A stretch of 64,000 nt of DNA, from assembly GCA_001792895.1 (NCBI GenBank), contig MARA01000029.1:476573-540572 (forward strand), in the 5' to 3' direction. The position numbers and the translations under genes are program-made. Below are positions 21,935-32,340 of this stretch, in pieces; the stretch's first letter is position 1, and each line of letters begins with the position of its first letter. The stretch comes from Lentinus brumalis (Eukaryota > Basidiomycota > Agaricomycetes > Polyporales > Polyporaceae). The notes below the pieces were generated by a model. It was not told the DNA's origin. It worked only from the letters and a program-made list of their open reading frames with translations, and did not search any database.

Positions 21935-23112
21935 CTAGGGCTGTGGCGCGTAGACACCCCGGCGGGACTGGGGCGCGTAGACATCGTGCTGACGTTGGAA
22001 GGAGGGGCCGCTACTACTAGTGTGTTGAGTTCGGGGCGGAATGTCTTGCTGTTCTGCCAGGTAAATCGCATGGCGCATCTTCTGCCGATTGGCCTCCCTC
22101 TGCTCCCGCGTGTGATAAGCGTAACCCATGGGGTTGCACGCGTTCACAAGCCACTGTTCGATCACAGCTGGTGTCCACTTGATGTTCAGCTGGATGCGGC
22201 CGAGCCGGAGGATGCTTGCGATGTCGTGGGGGTCGTACTTGTCGTAGCGCACAAGCTTGAGAGCAACGGCCCACGACCAGCCCACACCAACGAGCACAAG
22301 GCCAGGCCCGGTAAAGATAGTGTTTACTTTCACGTTTTCCTCAGACAGTCCATTGAACGAGACCGGATCGAACGGTTTCCCATATATACTGCGGCCAAGC
22401 GGGGTAGAACAGTTAGAGGCCCGATGCGACGAGCATGTAAGAAGACGTACTCTCTTGTCATGGGAAGCGCAACGTCCGCAGCGGCGTTCATCCAATCTGC
22501 GCCGAGGCCGAAGGCTCGCGCGGTGGCCTTGATGCAAGTGCGAAGGCGCGGACCGGCGTCGGAGACACCGCGCGTCATCCACTCCGCCTCGAAGGCGCGG
22601 TGGAGGTAGTCGACATCGCGGGTCATGTCGCGACACGCAAGTTGTGGATGGAGGACCATTACTGCCCCGCCGTGTACGACCAGACGTACGGTGTACTCAA
22701 AGTAGGTCGCAAGGCGAAGAGAAAGGTCGTGCAAGGCCCCGAGGAGGAGCTCTCGCGTCAAATTGACTTCGTTACGCTCGGGTAGAGGAGCGGAGGGGTC
22801 TATGTCTATTCGGGGCTGTTGCGGTTTCAGGCCGACCGCCGCTATGACGGGCTGTTGCGTTTGCCGTGTGACCGTGGGGAGCTGCGGATTGTATGTTGAG
22901 GGCGGTTGACCGTAGGCTGGATGCGGTCGATGGGAGGCGGTAGGTGGTTGATGGGAGGCGGGAGGTGGTTGATGGTATGTGGGAGGCGGTTGGTATGTGG
23001 GAGGCGGTTGATGGTGTGGCGGAGGTGGTTGTTGGTATGTGGGGGGGCGTTGGCTGTATATGCCATGGTAGGGTTGAATGTACGATGCGCCGGGCTGTGG
23101 CCTCTGCGACAT
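21935..23112 (-). CDS. nucleotidyltransferase-fold (MNT/AbiEii-like) protein, copy B, Pro/Gln-rich N-terminus
   Basis: Exon 1 is 22451-23112 and exon 2 is 21935-22388, with the same splice junction as copy A; 371 aa. Residues 1-110 are a low-complexity Pro/Gln/Tyr/His tract (TYQPPPTYHQPPPASHQPP type). The fold core follows with VRLVVHGG near 142-149 and RDMTRDVDYL near 161-170, then ALKLVRYDKYDPHDIASILR in exon 2 and a short tail with VYAPQ repeats. The start is the first ATG; an upstream extension uses TTG. It is in tandem with copy C, 415 bp away. Copy A lacks the N-terminal tract, so that tract was gained or lost after duplication. Confidence 0.77.
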
Positions 23113-23527
23113 AACTGTGGGGCGCAAAGGACGCGATGAGAAAGGTCACTGCGACAGTCAAGGATACGGAGGAAGTATTGCCCGATCTCTTTTATAAGGA
23201 GGCCCGCATTGTTCGCCGAATCATTACCAGATAGACGCCCTATCCGACACTGGCTAATTCGGTAGTGCAACTTGCTTGCGCCCCGGAGGATGCTAATGCA
23301 GGATTCAACACAAAGATGACACGAGAAACCTACACATGTGCGGTCTTGAGTCTTCTCCCGATCCGTCGTCGAGTTCGTTCGCCACTCCACGAGCGCGGAC
23401 TCGGCTGTAGTCAGGTCAGAGGATTAATTGCTGGCTTCGCTGCATAGCCACACACCGATCATAATCATACGCTACAGAAAGAAGTCACAATCACTCAGAC
23501 AGCCATCCACATGTCCGAGCACCCAGC
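23113..23527. other. spacer between tandem copies B and C
   Basis: Promoter region of copy B on - and 3' flank of copy C. No gene. Confidence 0.45.
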
Positions 23528-24740
23528 TCAGCGCTTGTCTACATCGTGCTGAGGTCGGGCCGCGTAGATGATGCGCTGAGGTTGGGGCGCGTAGATGGCG
23601 TTCGGAGGATAGGAAGAATAGCCAGGGGGCGGGGATTGTGGTAGGACCATACTGTGCTGAGATTGGGGCGGGTTAATAGCCTGCTGAGGTTGGGGTGGGT
23701 ACACAGCGGGCGGAGGTTGAGAAAGGAAAACACCGTCCTGATGTTGGGGCGGGTAGACAACGCGCTGAGGTGGAGGTGCGTAAGTCCCGTGCGGAGGCTG
23801 GGAAGAGGTGTTATGGTGAGATTGGGATGGGTGGACAGCGCGCTGACGTCGGGATTGGTAGTCAGGTCGCTGAGGCTGGGGTGGGTAAGCGATGTGGATC
23901 GCTTCTTGCATCTTTCTCTCGAGGTTCGCCTTCCCATCTGGCGAGTAATTGGCAAAGCCCATAGCGGGGCACACGCCACTGAGCCACGGATAGAGCAAAG
24001 GCACCGTCCACTCGACTTGGCGCTGTACTGTGCCAAGGCGGAGAATGCTAGCAATGTCGCGCGGGTCGTCCTTTACGAAGCGAATCAACTTGAGAGCGAT
24101 TGCCCACGCCCAGCTCACACCAATAAGCATCAGGCCGGGCGAGTCGAAGATGATGTTCTGCTTCACGGTCGTGTACAGGGCGTCGTGGTAGATTGGTTCG
24201 ACAAGTAGTGTGAACTTGCTGCAATAACTTCGAGTCAGCTGATAGAAGGGAAGAGCATGAAGACGGAACATACTGCGGGGGCTCCCAGGTCTGGGTGATC
24301 GCGTATTTTGCGCGCGCCGCGTTCATCCAGGGACAATATGACGCGCAAGCATGGGCGGGTTCGCCTGCGATTGGCAGTTTGAAGTTTGCAAGTGACGAGT
24401 CCGGAGCAGCGTTCATCCAGTCTTCACCGAGGCCAAAAGCTTGCGCAGTGGCCCTTATGCATGTGGTGAGGCGGTTCCTGGCTTCGGAGACACCGACTGT
24501 CGCCCACTCTGAATCGAGGAAATGACCGATGTAGTCGACATCGCGGGTGCTGTAGCGATCCGTGAGTTCTTGGTGCAGGACCATAAGCGCGCCACCATGT
24601 ACGACCAAGCGCACTTTGGACGGAAAGCAGCCTTCGAGGAGAAGAGAAAGGTAGTCCAGTGCCTGGGTGAGACCAACCCGCGTCAATTGGATATTGTTAT
24701 GCTCGGGCAGAGACTGAGGGACCTGTCGCAGGTGGGACAT
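23528..24740 (-). CDS. nucleotidyltransferase-fold (MNT/AbiEii-like) protein, copy C, repeat-rich C-tail
   Basis: Exon 1 is 24274-24740 and exon 2 is 23528-24218 (GTATGT...TTGCAG intron); 385 aa. The core has VRLVVHGGALMVLH at 43-56 and STRDVDYI at 64-71, then WAWAIALKLIRFVKDDPRDIASILR in exon 2. Unlike A and B it carries a roughly 40-residue insertion in which WMNAA recurs. The last 100 residues are Pro/Gln-rich tandem repeats built on (V/I)YPPQPQ. The tail sits at the C-terminus here but at the N-terminus in copy B, so the low-complexity regions evolve independently of the fold. Activity unknown. Confidence 0.76.
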
Positions 24741-25523
24741 GATGACGGTAGAAGTGGGAGATATGGAAGGTCGGTGCGAGAGTGAGGGTGAGGGATGCCG
24801 AGGAGGGTCCTACCCAATCAATTTTATTAGGGACGACCGTCTTGTCCGCGGACGCGTTGCCACAAGTACCAAAGCTCTTCAAGTCCCCCCGCCGAGTGGC
24901 CCGACGACGCCCCGACCCGCCGCTAGCCCGGCCCACTCGGCGGGGCGACTCGCTCGAGTATGTGAATTCGGGCTCCGATGCATTCCCCGGGACACCTACG
25001 CTGTGGCATCTTCTCCGATACGCGCTCCTCGCCACCACGGGCGGGTCAAGATTACAGAGAGAATAACTACATACCTTGAGTCGCCGCCTAGCAACGCAGC
25101 CATTGCTCCGTTCATGAAGACCAAAGAGGTACCGGTTTGTCCGACGCCCATTCCGATAGGGCCGCAACAACTCTCAACGAGGAGCGTCTCGGAGCTGGTC
25201 GTCGAGGCTTATGGGACAATTGCAGGTCCGTCGTCCGTGCCTACGATTGTGCTCAACTCTGACATGGGTACGCAAGGGTCATTGCCGCACCATCCTGAGC
25301 AGTCGCGGCCCTATCAGGCACGATTGCTGGGAGATTCCTTGACATATGCACATCATCTGGAAGAAGGTGAGCGGCGACGTTCCGCTGAGTAGCCAAACGA
25401 GCCGTGCACAGTACTTACTGCCAGTTTGCTGCCAGTCGTGTTGTTGCAAAGAGGAGAAGCTCAGCTGAAGCTACGTGTAACTTGTAAGCGCTGCCACGTG
25501 GAAGCTAGACGCCCCCAGTTGTC
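24741..25523. other. intergenic; G/C hairpin and weak coding remnant
   Basis: A long imperfect inverted repeat (CCCGCCGAGTGG against its complement) spans about 24885-24945. A frame at 25114-25390 with a GTGAGC donor could be a decayed upstream exon of the transposon-derived gene that follows, but no motif confirms it. Confidence 0.4.
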
Positions 25524-26613
25524 ATGAGAGCTCTCAACTACACGTCCTATGATCTACGCCGCGAGCAAGATTGCATCAGCCCACTCGGGCATGCCGACAT
25601 CATGGTGCTCGGGCCAGAACGGGACAGCGCACCGTACTGGTTCGCCCGTGTCCTCGGCATCTTCCATGTCAACCGTGCGCGGTACGTTGGCCCCGGATCC
25701 ACATCCCGAACTCGCAAGTGGCGTCGCATCGAGTTCTTGTGGGTTCGATGGTTCACTCGGGACACGACGCGGTCGTCCGGGTTCCAGCACCGCCGGCAGC
25801 CTCGTGTGCAGTTTGTTGACGCGAACGACCCCGACAACACACCCTTCAGCTTCGTCAACCCGGACGATGTCATCCGTGCCGCCTATGTTCTGCCTTGCCC
25901 ACAGCAAGGACTGACGGACGAGCTTCTCGGACCCTCACGCTTGGCGCGAAGGCTTCCAATCGCGGACAAAGACGATCAGGAACACGACTACGCGTGGTTT
26001 GAAGTCTCAATGTGCGTAGACATACCTTGTTGTGGCACAGCGAACTAATCATGTCACGCTGGGCAGGTTCGCCGGATGCGACATCTTCATGCGGCACCAT
26101 GGGGGCGGCATTGGGCACAAGGGAGTCGGAGTCGATGTCGACACTTCTCGCCAGCACAAGTTCCGTCTCAGCCCTGCCCGGGAGGCGTCTCCGGACTCCG
26201 AGTCGGACTCTGCGAACGATGGTGAGGATAATGACAGCACGCAAGAGTGTATACAGGACGGAGCGCAGAGCGGAGAGCCGTTGCCTGCAGGTGAGCAGCG
26301 CGATGCGCCAGTCGCAGCCGTGGACCTCCAGATGGCCATTGAAGAGGACATCGAGGGAGCGGATGAAGATGCAGACGAGGAGCTGGACGAGCGTTACGAC
26401 CAGGACGACGAGGACGAGGACGAGGAGGACGAGGATGAGGACGAGGATGAGGACGACGGTGCGCAAGCCCAGGCGGAAGGGGAGGGCGAGGACGAGCTCT
26501 CACAACGAGTGCGATTCGCGGGCATAGACAATGATCATTGGGAGGATGAGGACTCGGACTTTGAAGACCACGTAGATAGGATGTATGACAGAGGCCGATA
26601 TGCAGTATATTGA
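25524..26613 (+). CDS. C-terminal domain of Plavaka-type transposon protein (truncated)
   Basis: Exons 25524-26011 and 26067-26613 (55-nt intron); 344 aa. The sequence opens with LNYTSYDLRREQDCI and HADIMVLG, continues PYWFARVLGIFHVN, FLWVRWFTRD, SGFQHRRQPRVQFVD and VIRAAYVLP, and ends the conserved part with AGCDIFMRHHGGGIGHKG before a highly acidic Asp/Glu tail. This block order is the C-terminal region of large Plavaka-type (CACTA-related) transposon proteins abundant in Agaricomycetes. The transposase core that should precede it is absent. It is an intact frame with a correct intron, so it could be a solo, perhaps expressed, domain or a recent truncation. Family identification rests on recalled motifs. 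Confidence 0.65.
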
Positions 26614-27541
26614 CCCACATGCATGCCTCTCCCAGGCGGACGGATGCCTGCGGCAATCTCAGCCTGCCCGCAGCCCATCTGGACATCTCTGTGGTTCTGG
26701 TAACGGACGGTAATCATTCGTAGAGCTCTACTATACTCTATATAGCTCTATCGACACCCACGCGCCATTCGACAGACCGCTGCAATTGGCAGGCGCTCTC
26801 GACGAACCACTACCGTTGGCGCCAATCACGGGTAATGCCGCCCTACAGCTACAATCGGATGCAATGTCGAGTAACACATGGCCACCCACTGCCGTGAGGT
26901 GCCCGTTTCCCCGATGAGGTGCGTTCCTCTTCATGCCACTGGTTTTCTCCATGTTCACCTGGAACCGTCTTTTGAACTCTCTTGAAGCAGCGGAAGATGA
27001 TATATGGTAAGCCCTCCTTCTAAGTCTCGGTATCAGCTTGTTCTCAGCTGCAGTGTGCGAACATTCAACAGACGTCATGAGCATTGGTAGCCTCGCTGAA
27101 TGGCAAAGAACGAACAGTGCGTCTCCGCAGGCACCGCATGTGCTTTATTCTGTTGACATCAGAAATGACACTGTAGACCGCCGGTGTCATGCGGTACAAG
27201 CTCCCGCCAGGGCGAAGCTCGCAACGGTCCCGCAGTGTCCGAAGCCGCCACCAGCCCACCACCTCCCACCACCATACCAGCTTGCAATGACGCAAATGTG
27301 AGCATCCCATGACGAGTTGCCATCCACGGCGAACCTGGACTCTCGGCAGATGTCCAGTCAGAACACTGATCTTGGCGCATGGTTCGCAGGTCACGAGTAC
27401 GTTCGCAACTCGCAGAACACGCACCGGCCTGGCATCATCCACCCGAACGTCTGCGGTGCTCTGCGGTGCTCACGAAACTGCTGACGCTTGCCGAATGCGA
27501 CCGTATGGTGCCGCTGCAGTGCTTCGAAGCTGTTCGGACGT
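26614..27541. other. intergenic, no gene seen
   Basis: Mixed-complexity sequence; no frame with coding character. The right end is promoter of the arabinanase gene. Confidence 0.45.
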
Positions 27542-27551
27542 CCTTATAACC
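27542..27551 (+). promoter_or_regulatory. TATA box of arabinanase gene
   Basis: CCTTATAACC lies about 75 bp upstream of the start codon at 27623. Confidence 0.45.
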
Positions 27552-27622
27552 GGGGGATCATCGTCACTTGTGCCAGCAGCCCCTCGTCGGCCGTCCCATC
27601 CACATCTTGTTGTTGCTCCGCG

Positions 27623-29032
27623 ATGAAGTTTAGCATCCTCACCTCCCTTCTGACTCTTGCGGCTCTTGCGGCGGCGGTTCCGAACCCACTTCCTGGCGGG
27701 TGTGAGTCTTCACATCCGGGCTACTTATCCGCTGTGCCGATCGCTGATCATCTTTCCATTCCCTAGCGAGCACCGTAGTCCGTGACCCGACCATCATCTA
27801 CAACCCATCCAGCAAGGTACGTGCATCTCAGCGCGGTCTAGCTCGGTTGCGAGCTTATGTATCTCACCGCCACACCCACCAGAAATACTTCGTCTTCTCG
27901 ACAGGCGATAACATTCAGATCTTCACCTCTCCCTCTCTGACAGGGTAAGTCAAGTCGCTTCTTGAGCATGTATGCGTATTGTACTCAGCTCTGTCTTTGC
28001 CTCTCCACACAGCCCATGGACGCGTAACGGCTCCGTCCTGCCCAACTGCTCGAAGATCAACCTGGCCGGCAACTGCGCGCTCTGGGCGCCCGACGTCAGC
28101 TTCGTCAACGGCCAATACGTCCTCTACTACTCCGTCTCCTCCCTCGGCAGCCAGAACTCCGCCATCGGCGTCGCGACAAGCAAGACCGCCGAGCCCGGCT
28201 CCTGGACCGACTGGGGCGCGGTCGTCACCTCGACGCCCGGTGGCGTATATAACGCCAGTACGTCCTCGCGTTGTTCGTATTCTCGCGTTGTTCGTATTCT
28301 CGAGATGGCGGGCTGACATATCTTATGCGCTGCTCGCGCGGGCAGTCGACCCGAACCTCATTAACACGAACGGCCTGCACCTCACGTTTGGCTCTTACTG
28401 GGATGGCATCTTCCAGATCCCGCTCACGAACATCACTACGCAAGCGTCGGTGCGTGCCACGGCCACCGACTCCGTACCCTTTGTGTCTGCGCTGACACCT
28501 GTATCTCTGAATCTGCAGCCTCCGCCCGGAACGCACGTCGCCGGCAACAGCGGGCGCGCTGCAGAGGGCGGCTTCGTGTACAAGCCACCAAGCTCGCAAT
28601 ACTACTTCCTGTTCTTCTCCGACGGCGTCACCCCGCTCAACGGCGTACGTCCGACCTCCTCCTGCTCCCTCCGTCTTCCCGCATCAGACTCTCTCGCTGA
28701 CTACGTATCATCGTGCACAGTCAACGACCCGCCCGCCTGCCGGGCAAGAGTACAAAGTCCTCGTCGGGCGCAGCACAAGCCCCACGGGCCCCTTCGTCGG
28801 GCAGCTCGGCCACGCCCTCACCGAGAACCTCACTCCGCCCACGGGCACGCTCGTGCTTGGGTCGCACGACAACGTCTACGCGCCGGGCGGCCAGAGCGTC
28901 TACCACGACCCCGTCAGCGGGCGCGATGTGATCGTTTACCACTACGTGCCGAACGACGCGTTTGGCGGGCCGTCGTACCTCGGCATCAACTACCTCGATT
29001 TCTCGTCGGGGTGGCCGGTCGTTGTGAGCTGA
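27623..29032 (+). CDS. secreted GH43 endo-1,5-alpha-L-arabinanase
   Basis: Seven exons: 27623-27701, 27767-27816, 27883-27944, 28013-28257, 28346-28449, 28519-28644, 28721-29032; phases close, 325 aa. Residues 1-19 are a signal peptide (MKFSILTSLLTLAALAAAV). The five-bladed GH43 propeller follows. The catalytic triad fits the family: Asp33 in VVRDPTIIYNP (base), Asp147 in IDPNLI (pKa modulator) and Glu196 in AEGGFVY (acid). Other landmarks are CALWAPDVSFVNGQYVLYYS and LTFGSYWDGIFQIPL. The enzyme cleaves arabinan side chains of pectin outside the cell, fitting a plant-degrading fungus. Arabinanase rather than another GH43 activity is likely from the length and YWDG motif. Confidence 0.88.
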
Positions 29033-29554
29033 GGCCTGAGGGCTTGGTCAACAGCGATATGAGAAGCTGTAACGGCCGCCGGCGAGGGACGTTTTCGTAT
29101 CGTTCTCGCCAGTCCTTACCAGTTCTCTCGAGTACAGACTTCATTGTCGCATAGCGGTACGGACAGGAAACCGTGGAGAATCCGTACAGTCCATCGGAGG
29201 CATGGTCGATCGTTTATCTGCATCGAGTCACAAGACAGGGAGTGGATTGCAAGCGAGAGTATGGAGACCTATGGAACCGTCCGAAGCCTAGCGCGCGCCG
29301 CGGGAGCAGACCGAGGCGAAACAGTATCGATGATAGAATAGAGACGCAGTCCAGTGCATGTGATAGCTCAGGAGCGGGGCGAGGGAGACATCGACAGCAG
29401 AGCAAGGTCGGACCGGACCGCGAAACGTCCAGAGTGTTCTGTGAGACGTCGCGGAATCTGTAAGCTCTATGACACCAGCGAGACAAGGCGGATGGACCAC
29501 GCGTTCGCGACTTGAAGCGGCAGCAGCACGTCGATCGCGTCCTCAGGTCGCATA
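29033..29554. other. intergenic between convergent genes
   Basis: 3' flanks of the + arabinanase and the - F-box gene; no gene seen. Confidence 0.5.
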
Positions 29555-30821
29555 TTATCCTGAGCAGGAATATATGAGTGTACAATCGGAGTTGCAGACA
29601 GCAGATGAAGACGTACGCGCGACCGTGAACCTCCCTTGCTCGCACGCACCGGGAAGGCGATCCTCCAGGAACTCCTCGAGCTCGTCAATATCCTCGTCCG
29701 TATGCGGGGCCGACGACCCTCGTGCGTCCAGGACGACGCGTATGTCCTGCGGGCCATCCAGGATCATGGCGTCCACCTCATCCCAGAGGGATCCGTCGAC
29801 ATCGGGCTTGTCCAAGTCCACATGCAAGCACAAAATGAAGCGGACCTCCTGGACCGAAGCGGGAAGATACGAAAGCGAGCCGAGGTATACGCGGATGGAC
29901 GAGTGCATGTCCGCCGGGTCCGTACAGACCAGCCAGTGTGTCAGAAGACGCAGCATCTTGCAGTCGCCCATGGGCAATTGTTCGAAGATATCTGCCGTCG
30001 GTTTTAGTTAACGTGACGATAGCAACAGCTCAGATCGCGTACGTACTGCCTGGTCGCACGTCGTCATGATATGGGATGTCGAAGAGACTGCATAAGAGGC
30101 CGAGCATAAATGGATTGGGTAAGAGGTCGATGGCGTGAAGAGGACATAGGGACGCGGGTTGCGACAGCGACAGCGACTCCATAGTCTTGATTATAGACGA
30201 ATGAGACAACAAGCTCGCTGTGATCGCGATAGGGATAGCAGCCACATCAAGGGAGTGTACCGTCAACGCAGGGAGGACCGGAATTTGTGCGCGGTAGTGT
30301 CGAGGGTTGAGCAATGTGATCCTGGCAAGGGAGAGCTGGTCGATATGGGTGAAGAGGCCGAGGAACTGGTACAAGGTGTCCTCAGGGAGACAGGAGTACG
30401 CCAGGTCGACAACCTTCATTGGGTGTATCTGGGATAGTTGACGAGGCTGAGCAAGTTGGTCGGGAAGAGGGTCCCGGCCTATGATCAAACAGGAGCGCAG
30501 CTTGAGATTCGATATCTTCGGCAGCGAGATGATGATAGACCGCAAAGTCGAGAATGAAAGACAATCCTCGTGCTCGATGACGAGCATGGTGATGTGCGAG
30601 GCGATGTCCGGTTGCGCAGAGAGGAAGGGCGAAAAGAGAATCGCTGCACGGCTGTGCAACTTCGCACTGACAGTGATGCAAGCGAAGAGGTGACGTTGAC
30701 TGTGAGGGGTCCACGACCGGTGGACGAGAGAACAGCTCTTCAGGCTACTCTTGTTGGCGTGGAGGTGGTCGATCACAATGCAGCACAGTTCCGGCGGAAT
30801 GCCACTCGGGCAAGCCCGCAT
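29555..30821 (-). CDS. F-box/LRR-like protein (43-kb family)
   Basis: Exon 1 up to 30047, exon 2 29555-29991, with a GTACGT...GGCAG intron; from the ATG at 30821 this gives about 403 aa. The F-box opens the protein (GIPPELCCIVIDHLHAN, LKSCSLVHRSW). Leucine-rich segments follow (ISNLKLRSCLII, HPMKVVDLAYSCL, HIDQLSLARITLL), and the C-terminal block ELEEFLEDRLPGACEQGRF parallels ALKAYLEKRLAVMVRRGQL of the 43-kb gene. The frame stays open to 31289 and a TATA box lies at 31198-31206, so one or more extra 5' exons are probable and the start is provisional. Confidence 0.72.
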
Positions 30822-31197
30822 ACAATATTCTGGTACATGTTGCATACATGTGAGACGCATACACCGACGTAGAGGCGAGCATTGCTCACCTGAAGTAGCC
30901 TGGGTGATGTCGCGCTCTCTCGTGCCGTCGCAAAGTCTGTCAGTCGTCAGCAGCTTGACACCGAGAAGACATAGAGCGCATATATGCACCTCTTCGGCAG
31001 CAAACCACGTAAGTATTGACCCGAGTCCTTCATTGCTGATGCCGTAAGACCTGTAGTACGCAGATATCGTGCCGAGCGAGGGACGGAAAGAAGGGAAGGC
31101 TGTAGGGAGAGTAAAGGGAGCAGAGGTTGGGGGAGGTCCGTATGTACTGTAGGAGGTGGAGAGGGAGAGAGGAAGGGGTGAGAGACGAGAAACTTGG

Positions 31198-31238
31198 CTT
31201 ATATACCTCGGCCAATCCAGGACGCGTGACGTCACGCG
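31198..31238 (-). promoter_or_regulatory. TATA box plus ACGCGT/CRE palindrome of the 30-kb F-box gene
   Basis: On - a GTATATAAG TATA box (31206-31198) is preceded, about 15 bp upstream, by a near-perfect palindrome GCGTGACGTCACGCG with an ACGCGT core (31222-31238), and by an inverted CCAAT between them. The same palindrome occurs before the 32-kb and 41-kb F-box genes. Confidence 0.65.
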
Positions 31239-31749
31239 CCGTCTTGCACTGAAGTTTTGCTGAAGTTGCACGACGCGAGATAACTTCATTCTATGAGTTC
31301 ACTTCATCGCGTGGCGACGACACAGAACCATTGGAGACCAGCCGAGTGAGCAACTGGTGCGAAGATTGATGTACGCGGATCTTAATGTCACAGCCTGCTC
31401 GCTCGCAATGGAGTGCAGTGCAGTGCAAATTCTCGGAGGTCGTGGCGCGATGGAGAGGACCAAAATACGTAGCGAATTCTAGCAGAGACATCGGCAAAGA
31501 TCGGAGAGCGAGGATAGAGTACTTAGCGTTCCCTATGCGTTGGAAAGTGGGCAACGATGAATGGCGCCATGGGGTACCTTCCACAGATCGTCACTAAGAG
31601 ATCTGGCGTGGCGGAGCGATGACGGCGGACAGGTAAACGAGCAACGCCCCGTGGCCCGACATGACCTCCACCCTCGTGCACCACCGAGATCTCCACGAAA
31701 TCAGACTGTAAAGCAGGAGGTGAAAGTTATTTCAAACATGTATCAGCGT

Positions 31750-31990
31750 ATGTGCTGTTGAAAGAGGGACAACTCACCCGATTGCATGGCATCGGCGGTC
31801 CTCTGGACCTCCAACTTGCCCAGCTCGAATGCGCAGCGAGACGTTCCTCCAATGATGATTCGAGGGCGGCAAGGTCCTCGCCAGGATAAGTATTGTAGTA
31901 CGCTTCGAATAGTGGACCACAGTCACGGGCGGCGGAGTGTCGACTGCGATCTTGCAGGAGTCCAGATTGACAATTGTACATCCCGAGATG
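31750..31990 (-). pseudogene. F-box/LRR C-terminal relic
   Basis: On - a short stretch reads CGPLFEAYYNTYPGEDLAALESSLEERLAAHSSW in pieces, matching the C-terminal region of the 30-kb and 43-kb genes (ELEEFLEDRL, ALKAYLEKRL). Frames are broken and nothing else of the gene remains. Confidence 0.45.
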
Positions 31991-32068
31991 TCATGCAATT
32001 GAGGGAACGCACGATATACATGGAAGCCACCAAGCGCGAGTCAGGCTGAGATGCTTCACCGTGACAAT

Positions 32069-32086
32069 ACGCGTGACATAACGCGT
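32069..32086 (+). promoter_or_regulatory. ACGCGT palindrome upstream of the 32-kb F-box gene
   Basis: ACGCGTGACATAACGCGT, about 255 bp before the start codon, with a GCGCTTAG TATA-like remnant about 12 bp downstream. Same layout as at 41836-41853. Confidence 0.6.
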
Positions 32087-32340
32087 CTGGACGTAGGCGC
32101 TTAGCTGTCTCCTCTCGACCGACACGACGTGGCAGTCGCAGCTAGCGCAAAACTTTCCCCTCCAACAGACGGACAAACTATCAGATTCGTACAGATTACC
32201 TCTAAGACCTTTGTGTCGCCAAGGTACTCCTGCAGGTATGTGATCTTCAAGCTGTGTCAATGATGCCTCCTACTTGGCATTCATGTTCCCGCTTCTTGCA
32301 TGCGGTTCATCGATTGAAGACGATTCCATTTCTAGCACGG

